Part shown: positions 16,772 to 24,889 of the stretch, in pieces | Numbering within the stretch: position 1 is the first letter of the stretch | How the letters are laid out: every line of letters starts with the position of its first letter | NCBI GenBank assembly: GCA_022562915.1 | Contig: JADFOJ010000004.1 | Coordinates: forward strand, 1 to 64,000 | DNA: 64,000 nucleotides | Reading direction: 5' to 3' | Origin: Planctomycetota bacterium | GTDB lineage: Bacteria; Planctomycetota; Phycisphaerae; Phycisphaerales; SM1A02 | Position numbers and translations under genes: made by a program | The notes under the pieces: generated by a model | What the model was told of the DNA's origin: nothing | What the model saw: the letters and a program-made list of their open reading frames with translations, nothing else | Database searches by the model: none

Positions 16772-17211
16772 CGCAGCGAATCGAGCTCGAGGTCGCTGAC
16801 CTCGTCGACCACCCATTCGAACAGGCGTCCCAGGCCGCCGACAAGACCCGTCTCCGGCGCCCGCCGGTCAAGCTCGCCGCAACCGGCCAGTTGGGCACGG
16901 ACTTTCTTGATCTCGGTGAGCTCACCCCCATCGAGCCAGAGGCCGCTGCACTTTCTGCACAGGTCCACTGTGACCTCGGTCTGCGGATACTTGAACGCGT
17001 ACATCGCCTCGAAGTCGCGCGGGCACATCCGGTCGGTCTCCACGGCGCCGGAGGGGACCACCAGGTCCTTGACCGCCACGGTCATGATCGTCTCCAGCTC
17101 CCGCTGGTCGAACCAGATCCCGCCGCAGGTTCGACAGTGGTCCACCCGGGTCTTGACCTCCCCGACCTGGATCTCCTGGAGCGACTCTTTGCGGCATTTC
17201 GGACAGTGCAT
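16768..17211 (-). CDS. Double TFIIB-type zinc-ribbon protein
   Basis: The 147-residue protein carries two zf-TFIIB ribbons: CPKCRKESL...DHCRTCGGIWFDQREL at the N terminus, and CPRDFEAM...DLCRKCSGLWLDGGELTEI in the middle. The C/WFD and C/WLD pattern is the family hallmark. A short tail (residues 110-147) follows. GGAGG five bases upstream of the ATG at 17211 decides the start over an in-frame GTG at 17223. The function of these ribbons is unknown; nucleic-acid or protein binding is the usual guess. Confidence 0.85.
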   Translation of the reverse strand: MHCPKCRKESLQEIQVGEVKTRVDHCRTCGGIWFDQRELETIMTVAVKDLVVPSGAVETDRMCPRDFEAMYAFKYPQTEVTVDLCRKCSGLWLDGGELTEIKKVRAQLAGCGELDRRAPETGLVGGLGRLFEWVVDEVSDLELDSLR

Positions 17212-17278
17212 GCCAGCCTCCACCCATCCTATCGGCCTGCGCCCCTATCCTGAAACAGTCACCACCGGAGAACACCCC

Positions 17279-17845
17279 ATGGTCGCTACAGGTTCGACGA
17301 TGATCCAGCTGGGCCTGCAGGCCCCCGAGTTCAGCCTTCCGGACACCGCCGGCAGAACCGTCTCCCTTTCGGACTTCAGCGACGTTCCGCTGCTGGTCAT
17401 GTTCATCTGCAACCACTGCCCGTTCGTCAAGCACATTGCGGCCGAGCTGGCGGACCTGGGCCACGAGTACCAGGCCCGGGGCTTGAGAATCGTGGCGATC
17501 AACTCCAACGACGCCGAAAAGTATGCCCAGGACGGCCCGGAGCAGATGGCAGACGAGGCCAAGGCCCGCGGATACAGCTTCCCGTATCTGTTCGACGAGA
17601 GCCAGGATGTCGCCAAGGCGTACGGCGCCGCCTGCACGCCGGATTTCTTCGTCTATGACGGTGACCACCGGCTCGTGTACCGCGGACAGCTGGATGACAG
17701 CCGGCCCGGCAACGACGTCCCTGTCACCGGCGCCGACCTGCGGGCAGCCCTGGATGCCTTGATCGAGGGCCGCCCTCCGTTGTCCGAGCAGAAGCCGAGC
17801 ATGGGCTGCAACATCAAGTGGAAACCGGGCAACGAGCCCGGTTAA
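17279..17845 (+). CDS. Thioredoxin-fold (AhpC/TSA-like) protein
   Basis: The 188-residue cytoplasmic protein has a peroxiredoxin/thioredoxin fold. It starts with APEFSLPDTAGRTVSLSDF and has the active-site-like strand LLVMFICNHCPFVKHIAAEL, with the CNHCPF signature of the DUF953-like thioredoxin group. GAACTPDFFVYDGDHRLVYRGQLDDSRP follows and the C terminus is PSMGCNIKWKPGNEP. The CxxC and the C-terminal Cys suggest thiol redox activity. The ATG is preceded by CGGAGAAC. It is a single gene, ended by a hairpin. Confidence 0.9.
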   Translation: MVATGSTMIQLGLQAPEFSLPDTAGRTVSLSDFSDVPLLVMFICNHCPFVKHIAAELADLGHEYQARGLRIVAINSNDAEKYAQDGPEQMADEAKARGYSFPYLFDESQDVAKAYGAACTPDFFVYDGDHRLVYRGQLDDSRPGNDVPVTGADLRAALDALIEGRPPLSEQKPSMGCNIKWKPGNEPG

Positions 17846-17851
17846 CGCAGG

Positions 17852-17872
17852 AAGAGAGACCCGGTCTCTCTT
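17852..17872 (+). terminator. Hairpin after the thioredoxin-like gene
   Basis: AAGAGAGAC pairs with GTCTCTCTT around a CCG loop. The stem ends in two T-A pairs and is followed by GTTACG, so there is no long U tail. It lies between the converging thioredoxin-like and yjbQ genes and would suit bidirectional termination. Confidence 0.6.
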
Positions 17873-17951
17873 GTTACGCGGACTGCGCAGCCTGACAAAG
17901 CCACGCGAGGGACCAGCCCGCTCGGGACGCGACGTGTGGACTGTGGGTGCG

Positions 17952-18356
17952 CTAGGCGACGTGAACGACCAACTCCCGGGTGTGACCGCGACGGCGGTGC
18001 TCCCACAGGTAAATCCCCTGCCAGCGGCCCAGCGTCAGCCGGCCGTCAAGGATCGGGATGCTCAGCGTCGTCGCAGTGAGCGCGGCCTTGATGTGGGCGG
18101 GCATGTCGTCGGGCCCCTCGGCGGTGTGGGTATACAGCGGATCGTTTTCAGCCACGAGCCGGTCGAGCCAGCTTTGCAGGTCGTTCCGCGCCGAAGGGTC
18201 GGCGTTCTCCTGGATCGTCAGGCTCGCCGAGGTGTGTCGGACCATGACCGTGCACAGGCCCTCCGTGACGCCGGACTCGCCCACCACGGCCTCGATCTCG
18301 TCGGTGACGAGTTTGAGCCCCCGGCCCGACGTCGCAATGGTCAGTGCCCTGATCAT
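17952..18356 (-). CDS. YjbQ/UPF0047 family protein
   Basis: The 134-residue protein matches the YjbQ family in length and motif: MVRHTSASLTIQENADP, the central DRLVAENDPLYTHTAEGPDDMPAHIKAAL, and the C-terminal LGRWQGIYLWEHRRRGHTRELVVHV. Conserved His and Asp/Glu residues form the known active-site-like pocket. Some members show secondary thiamine-phosphate synthase activity. It stands alone; the upstream gene is 33 bases away on the same strand and may be cotranscribed. Confidence 0.93.
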   Translation of the reverse strand: MIRALTIATSGRGLKLVTDEIEAVVGESGVTEGLCTVMVRHTSASLTIQENADPSARNDLQSWLDRLVAENDPLYTHTAEGPDDMPAHIKAALTATTLSIPILDGRLTLGRWQGIYLWEHRRRGHTRELVVHVA

Positions 18357-18389
18357 GAGACGTCCGGAAGGCGGCCGGACCGGCCGGTC

Positions 18390-19037
18390 TTACGGGCAGG
18401 GCCCCCACGCCGCCAGCAGTGCCAGGAAGTCCGTGATCCCCACGGTGCCGTCGCCGTCGAAATCGAAGACCGGGTCGTTCGAGCCCCAGGCGGCCAGCAG
18501 GGCGAGGAAGTCGACGATGTCGACCCTCATGTCGCCGTTGCCGTCGCCGTCGCACGTCTCGATCGTGACGTGGAACCGGAACGGGAGGTTCGGTGCGCCC
18601 CACGGCGCATCGGGCCGCCAGGTTCCCAGCTCGATCCAGTACGGCGTGCCGGCCTCCAGCGAGACGGTGATTCTCGGATCGGCGTTCGGCGGCGAGCCAG
18701 GACACTCGTCGTCACCGACCGCGAACTCCTCGCCGTCCGCCCAGCCGCAGCCGCCGGTGTAGATCCGGATGTAGGTGTCACCTTCGCTGTCACACATCTC
18801 GAAGGTGTGCTCGGCGGTCGTCGTGCAGTCGTACCGGTAAAAGATGTCCCAGTACGGCTTGTCGACGATGTTGTTGACGCACCCGATGAGGCCGACGTCG
18901 TCAAATGGGAGGTCGCCGGTGTCAAAGAGAATCTGCCCGTCGCATGTCTCGTTGGACGGAGGGTTGCACCCTGCGCCGGAGACCTCCGCCGCGATCGCGA
19001 TCCCCGCCGCCAACCCGATGACGTTCAGCCGTATCAC
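18390..19037 (-). CDS. Secreted protein with dockerin-like tail
   Basis: The product of about 215 residues has a signal peptide (VIRLNVIGLAAGIAIAAEVSGAG) and a central beta domain similar to bacterial pre-peptidase C-terminal (PPC) domains (DIFYRYDCTTTAEHTFEMCDSEGDTYIRIYTGGC...GTPYWIELGTW). Two dockerin/EF-hand-like repeats follow (GDGNGDMRVDIVDFLALLAAWG and DFDGDGTVGITDFLALLAAWG). The start is chosen as GTG at 19037 because AAGGAG lies seven bases upstream. An ATG at 19061 would overlap the previous gene. It directly follows the metalloprotease gene and probably shares its transcript. Confidence 0.8.
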   Translation of the reverse strand: MIRLNVIGLAAGIAIAAEVSGAGCNPPSNETCDGQILFDTGDLPFDDVGLIGCVNNIVDKPYWDIFYRYDCTTTAEHTFEMCDSEGDTYIRIYTGGCGWADGEEFAVGDDECPGSPPNADPRITVSLEAGTPYWIELGTWRPDAPWGAPNLPFRFHVTIETCDGDGNGDMRVDIVDFLALLAAWGSNDPVFDFDGDGTVGITDFLALLAAWGPCP

Positions 19038-19051
19038 GACTGTTCTCCTTG

Positions 19052-21748
19052 TCAACCCCATGCTCCAAGCAGGATCAGCATGTCATTGATTCCGACCTGG
19101 CAATCGCCGTCGATATCGGCGAGGCATGCGCCGCACTCACCACACGGACCCCACGCGCCCAGCAGCAGCAGGAAGTCCGTGATACCAACCGTGCCGTCGC
19201 CGTCGAGGTCGCCGGGCACGTCGCACGTATCGGGGATGCCGTTGCCGTTGAGATCGTTCACGTCTCCGGAGAGAATCTCGCAATCGTCGGGCGTTCCGTT
19301 GCCGTTGCAGTCGGTGCCGTCGAAGCCCGTGAAGGAGTGCAACGCGCCGGAGTTGGAGCCGAACTCACCGTCACCGCTGGCGCCGACGAGGGCCATGTTC
19401 CCCTCGATGCTGACGGAGTCGCCCACGAAGTCGAACGGAGCGCCGATCGGCGCGAGGAGCTTGGACGCCTGCGTCCAGTTGAAGCCGTCGTACCGGTACA
19501 CGTACGCCGATCCTGATCCGCTGCCGTAGTCGTCATGGAACGGTGCCCCGACGATCGCCATGTCGCCGGAGATGTCGACGCTGGCGCCGAAATCGTCCTG
19601 GTTCGCTCCATCGGAGGCAACGAGCTTCGCCTCCTGCACCCAGGTCGAGCCGATCTCCCTGAAGACGAACGCCGCGCCGGTGCCTGCTTCGGCGCCCACG
19701 ATCAGCGTGTCACCGTCGATCGACATGGACGTGCCGAAGAGATCGCCCGCGGCAGCCGGAAATGCCGCGATGGCGCCGTCCGCATTCCATGAGACACCAT
19801 CGAACCGGTACACGTACGCCGCGCCGGCCTGACCGCCGGGGCTCTCGGATTGCGCGCCGACGATGACGGTGTCGCCGCGGGCGACGGCGGAGCTGCCGAA
19901 GCGGTCGCCGGCCTGGCCGTTCGAGGCCAACACCTTGGTCTGTTCCAACCACTGGTCGCTCCCGGCGTCGTACCGGAAGATGTACGCCGATCCCGACTGA
20001 TCGCCGCTGTCATCGTCAAACCATGCGCCGACGACGATGACGTCTCCGCTCACCGCCACGGAGCTGCCGAATCGATCGCTGAGGGCACCGTCGGAGGCCG
20101 TGAGCTTGGCCTCTTCGAGCCATTGGGAGGTGTTCGTGTCGTACCGCCAGACATAGGCTGCGCCGGACCCTTCGCCGTTCTCATTGTCGCCGGGGGCACT
20201 GATGACCGCGATGTCGCCGTCGAGGGCCACCCGCCATCCGAATAGGTCCAGCGGCTGGAGGTTCCCGGCGAGCAGATTCTGCTGCTCGGTCCACACCAGC
20301 CCGACGGGATCGAACTCGTAGACGTACGCCGAGCCGGAGGCATACCCGTTCTCGTCATCCACGGGAGCGCCCACGATCAGCACGTTGCCGTCCCTGGCCG
20401 ATGACAAGCCGAAGGAATCGTTTGCGTCGGCGCTCGCCGGGACATACTTGTCGGTCTCGCAGTACGGCAGGTGAGTGCGGAACTGAGCGATCGTCGGCGA
20501 GGTCTGGTTGATCGTCAGCGCGTTGAGGGTCGAACCCGGCTGCTCAGCCGGTATTCCCACGGCGCTGTTGTCGAACATGACGTCCGGGTTGGAGAAGTTG
20601 GGGATAAGGACCCCCGGGGCGTACGCCATCACCGTGCGCCACTGCTGGCCGCTCTGGCCGAAGAAACGGTACCCGATCGAGTACGAGAACAGCCCTCCGT
20701 TGAAACAGCCGCCGCCGTCGCCGGGGGCGTGGCAGCAACCCATGTTGTGACCCAGCTCGTGGGCGAACACCATCCCGCTGCAGTCCCACTTGGTGACGCT
20801 GAAAGCGAGGTTCTCCGAACTGACCGAGTTACTGGGCATCAGCCATGCCACGCCGCAATACGGTGCGGTGTCGACCAGCAACACGACCATGTCGGCCAGA
20901 TGGGTGTAGCGAAGCCCGTGGACCTCGTCCAGGGCACCGCTGCCGGAGTTCGTCAGCATGGTGAGGTGGTTCTGACCGCCGGTGTCGTCGTAGTCGGTTT
21001 CGCCGGCGTAGACCAGGTTGATCTGCATGTCGACGAGACTGTTCTGGTAGGCACTGTTGCTGTCGGCCATGAACAGGTCGATCAGCGTCAGGATGGCGGC
21101 GGTACCACCCGCTGCGGCCCGCGTATTGGGCGTGTAGACCACCATGACGTCGATCACGACCGGGCCCGCAGCGCCGGCGGCCACGGCCGGGGGCTCCTCA
21201 TCCAGCTGGTCATGGTCCTCGGCGGCGAGGACCGCGTGCCTGGCCGCGAACCCGCATGGCAGCTCGGCCGCCTCGTCGATTTCCTCCACGACGTGCCGGC
21301 CGTTCTCGATGGGCCGGATTCGATACGTCCCCACGCCCGGCACCCGGATACTCGCCGCGACGAGGCCTCCGCGCTTCACGATCGTGATGAAGCCGTGCGC
21401 GTCACCGACGACGGAACCAGTCCACGCGTCGGACTTCGCCGTCGGTTTCACGGAGGCGACGAACGAGACGTCCTCGAAGAGGTTGAGCTCCAGCCGCCGG
21501 CCGGCCGCCATCGCTGCCAGGCCGTCGCCGTCGATCGCCGCGACACGACTGCGGAGCACCGCATCCGAGCCGGCGCGCTCGGCATCGGGTGACGCCAGCA
21601 GCACCGGCAGCGCCGACGGACCCGGCCGGACCGCTCCCGGCGGGCCCGCCATGACAGGTGACACGAGCGACACGGCCGCCACGACCACGGTGACCGCGAC
21701 CAGAGACGGGACGGACCGTTGAAACGGGAAACGGCAGAATGACGACAT
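19052..21748 (-). CDS. Secreted M12-type metalloprotease with FG-GAP repeats and dockerin-like tail
   Basis: The product is 898 residues. Order of parts: a signal peptide (residues 1-40, SLVAVTVVVAAVSLVSPVMAG), a prodomain, then a reprolysin-like zinc protease with HELGHNMGCCH near residue 328 (the HExxHxxGxxH signature). Next come about seven FG-GAP beta-propeller repeats (DRFGSSVAVSGDVIVVGAWFDDDSG and relatives, residues 440-800) and a C-terminal dockerin-like pair ending DINDMLILLGAWG. It should be exported and calcium bound. The ATG at 21748 gives the only sensible signal peptide. The propeller plus dockerin suggests surface or matrix attachment of a protease. Confidence 0.9.
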   Translation of the reverse strand: MSSFCRFPFQRSVPSLVAVTVVVAAVSLVSPVMAGPPGAVRPGPSALPVLLASPDAERAGSDAVLRSRVAAIDGDGLAAMAAGRRLELNLFEDVSFVASVKPTAKSDAWTGSVVGDAHGFITIVKRGGLVAASIRVPGVGTYRIRPIENGRHVVEEIDEAAELPCGFAARHAVLAAEDHDQLDEEPPAVAAGAAGPVVIDVMVVYTPNTRAAAGGTAAILTLIDLFMADSNSAYQNSLVDMQINLVYAGETDYDDTGGQNHLTMLTNSGSGALDEVHGLRYTHLADMVVLLVDTAPYCGVAWLMPSNSVSSENLAFSVTKWDCSGMVFAHELGHNMGCCHAPGDGGGCFNGGLFSYSIGYRFFGQSGQQWRTVMAYAPGVLIPNFSNPDVMFDNSAVGIPAEQPGSTLNALTINQTSPTIAQFRTHLPYCETDKYVPASADANDSFGLSSARDGNVLIVGAPVDDENGYASGSAYVYEFDPVGLVWTEQQNLLAGNLQPLDLFGWRVALDGDIAVISAPGDNENGEGSGAAYVWRYDTNTSQWLEEAKLTASDGALSDRFGSSVAVSGDVIVVGAWFDDDSGDQSGSAYIFRYDAGSDQWLEQTKVLASNGQAGDRFGSSAVARGDTVIVGAQSESPGGQAGAAYVYRFDGVSWNADGAIAAFPAAAGDLFGTSMSIDGDTLIVGAEAGTGAAFVFREIGSTWVQEAKLVASDGANQDDFGASVDISGDMAIVGAPFHDDYGSGSGSAYVYRYDGFNWTQASKLLAPIGAPFDFVGDSVSIEGNMALVGASGDGEFGSNSGALHSFTGFDGTDCNGNGTPDDCEILSGDVNDLNGNGIPDTCDVPGDLDGDGTVGITDFLLLLGAWGPCGECGACLADIDGDCQVGINDMLILLGAWG

Positions 21749-21855
21749 GGCTGGGTGTCCTCGTTGTCCGTCGACGTGAATCCCCGCGGGCGTATGAGGT
21801 CGGCCATTGTACGCACTCGCGGTGCCGGCGGAACCCACGGTCGTACAATTCACGG

Positions 21856-23292
21856 ATGGTGTCAGTTCGCACAGCACGCCTCACGTTGCTCACTGCCATC
21901 GGCGTCGCCCTGGCCGGCTGCACACCCGGCCCGGAGTGGGACCGGCGTACCGGGGCGACGTACTCCCGCATGGTCGCCGACGAGATGGGACTGGTCGAGG
22001 ATCCTGCCCTGGAGCGGTACGTCGCCTCGATCGGTCAGCGGATCGCGAGCCATGTTCCGGACAGGCGCTTCGACTTCAGCTTCCGGATCGTCGACCAGGA
22101 GGTCCCCAACGCCTTCGCGCTACCCGGCGGCTACGTCTACGTGTCGCGAGGGATCCTGGCGTTGACCAACTCCGAGGACGAACTGGCCAACGTCCTCGCG
22201 CACGAGATGGGCCACGTCGAGCAACGTCACGCCGCGCGGCAGCAGGCCGCCGCGACGTTGCCCGGGTTCTTCACGCTGCCGGGCACGATCGTCAGCGCCA
22301 TCGTCAGCCCGGCGCTCGGCGACGTGCTGGCGTCACCGTTCCGCCAGGTCGGCGCAGTCTACCTCGCCGGCTACGGCCGCAGCCAGGAGCGCGAGGCAGA
22401 CCGGTTCGCACAGGAGACGACCGCCCGGGCCGGCTACGACCCGCGCGGCATGAGCGACCTGCTGGACGCGCTCGGCCGCGAGGAGGACCTTCGCCAGGGC
22501 GACTCGCCCACACCGGGTTTCCTGGACACGCACCCGCCGACCCCCGAACGGGCCGCCACGACCGCGCGCCGTGCCGCAACCCTGGCCTGGTCGCGCACCG
22601 CCGGGACCGAGCCCGATCGCGCCGCGTATCTTCGACGACTCGAGGGGCTTGCGGTCGGGCGCGATCCGCGGCACGGCATCTTCGTCGGCGTCCGTTTACT
22701 GCACGCCCTGCTGGACTGTTCGGCACGGATCCCCGCGGGCTGGGCCGTCGCGTCGTCGCGCGGGGCGTTCGGAGCCATGTCGCCCGAAGGCGACGCGATT
22801 CTCGTCCTCCAGCCGCCGGCACGCGGCACCGACCCGCAGCAGGCGGCGGACGCGTTCGTGAGGGACGTCCTGGCGTCGTCGAAGGTGCACATCGAGCGCT
22901 CCCACGTCACCCAGGTCGCGGGCATGCCCGGCTACGAGATCACGGCGCGGCTCGGCAACGGCGACGACGCCTTCGATCTGGAATTCGCCTGGCTCGCGCA
23001 CGACGGGCGAATCTACCGGTTCACCGGTGTCGCCCCGGTCGCGAACCCGGAACTCATCGGGGCGATCCGCGCCACGATCAGCAGCTTCCGGCCACTGACG
23101 GAGCTTCAGCGCAGCTCGATCCGCGTCAACCGGCTGCACCTGGCCGAGGCACGGCCCGGTGAGAGCATCCGAGCACTGAGCGCCCGCACGAACAACCTCT
23201 GGAGCACCGAGCAGACCGCCGTCATGAACGGCATCGCCGTCGACGACACCTTCACCGGCGGGCAACTGGTGAAGATCGCCGTGCGGGACTGA
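21856..23292 (+). CDS. M48-family metalloprotease lipoprotein (BepA/YfgC-like)
   Basis: The 478-residue lipoprotein has a lipobox LTAIGVALAGC near residue 20. The M48 zinc motif is in NVLAHEMGHVEQRH (HEMGH), and the third ligand is in SQEREADRFAQETT. Members degrade misassembled outer-membrane proteins in the periplasm. After the protease domain, residues 280-478 form an additional beta-rich region ending in a segment like the C-terminal part of related Zn-proteases (RALSARTNNLWSTEQTAVMNGIAVDDTFTGGQLVKIAV). The ATG at 21856 precedes the lipoprotein signal; upstream starts have no signal-like sequence. It is divergent from the M12 gene. Confidence 0.9.
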   Translation: MVSVRTARLTLLTAIGVALAGCTPGPEWDRRTGATYSRMVADEMGLVEDPALERYVASIGQRIASHVPDRRFDFSFRIVDQEVPNAFALPGGYVYVSRGILALTNSEDELANVLAHEMGHVEQRHAARQQAAATLPGFFTLPGTIVSAIVSPALGDVLASPFRQVGAVYLAGYGRSQEREADRFAQETTARAGYDPRGMSDLLDALGREEDLRQGDSPTPGFLDTHPPTPERAATTARRAATLAWSRTAGTEPDRAAYLRRLEGLAVGRDPRHGIFVGVRLLHALLDCSARIPAGWAVASSRGAFGAMSPEGDAILVLQPPARGTDPQQAADAFVRDVLASSKVHIERSHVTQVAGMPGYEITARLGNGDDAFDLEFAWLAHDGRIYRFTGVAPVANPELIGAIRATISSFRPLTELQRSSIRVNRLHLAEARPGESIRALSARTNNLWSTEQTAVMNGIAVDDTFTGGQLVKIAVRD

Positions 23293-23461
23293 ATCCGTCC
23301 CCTTGATTCCTGCCCCACCGGCACAGTCAGCAGGGTTCGCCCAGAGGCGGAAACCGGTCGCCTTGCCGGACCTTGTGCGTAGACTCTGTGCGAGAGCCGA
23401 GCCGGGTATTGCATAGTATGACCTTGGCTCAGACTGGCGAGGAGGCCGGGGAGTCCGCACT

Positions 23462-24856
23462 GTGAACCAACGTCCGATTCTCAGCAGGCCGGCGCTCTTG
23501 GTGGCGGTGCTTTGCGTCCTGCTGTCAGCACAGTCCGCCGCGGGCCGTCCCCCACGCTTCGTGAGCGACGGCCACGAAGAAAAGCCGGTCCGGGTGCCGC
23601 GGGAACGGCGAGTGCCCGTTTCGCCCGTGCCGATATTCTGGTCGTGGCAACCGCCCCTGGGCGAGGCGGCCGAACATCCCGACATCACCGAGTTCGTCCG
23701 GCACTTCACGCACATGGCTCCGGAGACCGTCGCCGACGCGATGTGCGACCGGATCCTGGCTCGAGAGCTGGGCGCGGGCCGCGTCGCCATTCTTCTGCAA
23801 GGCTTCGGGATGGGCGACGGCGACCCGAAGGCCGCGACGGTAGTGTTCCCCGCTCTTTTCAGGCATTGGTCCGACGGGGTGAAACACAGGACAGTGGCCG
23901 ACTCCGGCGGGTTGCGCGGCATGCCCGGGCCCGGCGTCGTCGTCAAGGATTGGTGGCGGACGACATGGCATCGCCACGGCATCGCGGAGTGTCAGCTCTG
24001 GATGACTCGTTTCATCGCCCGGTACAAGGTCCGCCAGGCGATGGATCACCGTATTCCGGATCCGCATCGATTTCACTTCGACTCGGAGGGCATCTCCAGC
24101 TTCCACGGCACAGCGCCGGCGACCTTCGACGCCATGCGGCGTGATTCGCGGTGGGAGACTGAAGCCATTCCCGGTCACGACGGGAAGACCCTCGCCGAAC
24201 TCTATGAAGAAGCGGGCGAGCCTTCGTACGACCCGAACAAGAGATTCTACGTCAAGGCGAACCGGAAATGGACCAACTGGTATGCAGGTGTCGGCCGGCA
24301 AGCGGCGGACGGTGCGATGGACGAGGCCGCGTACCAGTTGATTCGAGCGGCGTGGCCGAAGTGCCTGAGCAGCAATTACGCCACCTCCGACCGGTACGAC
24401 GGTGAGGGCGACCCGCCGCGGCTCAACTTCACCCGCCGGGACGACTGGCTGCGCTTCCGTCAGAATGCCTCCGGCGATCTCCAGGCTCCCGTCTGTTACT
24501 GGGTGGAGCCCGCCAGCGTCCCGCCGGGGACGACGCTCGAAGAGGAAACGCTCCGGCGGGTTGCCGTCAGGATCGACGCCAACATCAACTCGTTCGGCGG
24601 CCCCCACCACAACATCACCCCGTGGGTGCAGGCGCTCGGCAACATCAGCCAACACAAGGACCGGACCGTGGTCGTCACCGAGAGCTTCATGCGCGACATG
24701 CTCGCCCTGCTCAAGGAGAAAGGCGTCCAGGAGTTCATCCTGTGGAGCACCCCCTCGACCCAGGACGAGGAACTCTGGAACCGGTTCGTGCAGATCATCA
24801 ACGACCTCTGGCCGGCGAAGCCTCTGCTGCACGCGGGCGACCTGCGTGGAGACTGA
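23462..24856 (+). CDS. Secreted protein of unknown family
   Basis: The 464-residue product starts at GTG with GGGGAG seven bases upstream. It has a signal peptide (PALLVAVLCVLLSAQSAAG). The mature part is rich in Trp, Asp and His (PVPIFWSWQPPLGEAAEHPDITEFVRHF; FHFDSEGISSFHGTAP; SFGGPHHNITPWVQALGN) and ends with VVVTESFMRDMLALLKEKGVQEFILWSTPS. The strand-helix alternation and late acidic residues recall glycoside-hydrolase-type TIM barrels, but no family motif could be recognised. No partner gene is obvious; the next gene converges. Confidence 0.75.
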   Translation: MNQRPILSRPALLVAVLCVLLSAQSAAGRPPRFVSDGHEEKPVRVPRERRVPVSPVPIFWSWQPPLGEAAEHPDITEFVRHFTHMAPETVADAMCDRILARELGAGRVAILLQGFGMGDGDPKAATVVFPALFRHWSDGVKHRTVADSGGLRGMPGPGVVVKDWWRTTWHRHGIAECQLWMTRFIARYKVRQAMDHRIPDPHRFHFDSEGISSFHGTAPATFDAMRRDSRWETEAIPGHDGKTLAELYEEAGEPSYDPNKRFYVKANRKWTNWYAGVGRQAADGAMDEAAYQLIRAAWPKCLSSNYATSDRYDGEGDPPRLNFTRRDDWLRFRQNASGDLQAPVCYWVEPASVPPGTTLEEETLRRVAVRIDANINSFGGPHHNITPWVQALGNISQHKDRTVVVTESFMRDMLALLKEKGVQEFILWSTPSTQDEELWNRFVQIINDLWPAKPLLHAGDLRGD

Positions 24857-24889
24857 GCAAGGCCGCCGGTCCCACGCGTGGCGAGGCGT

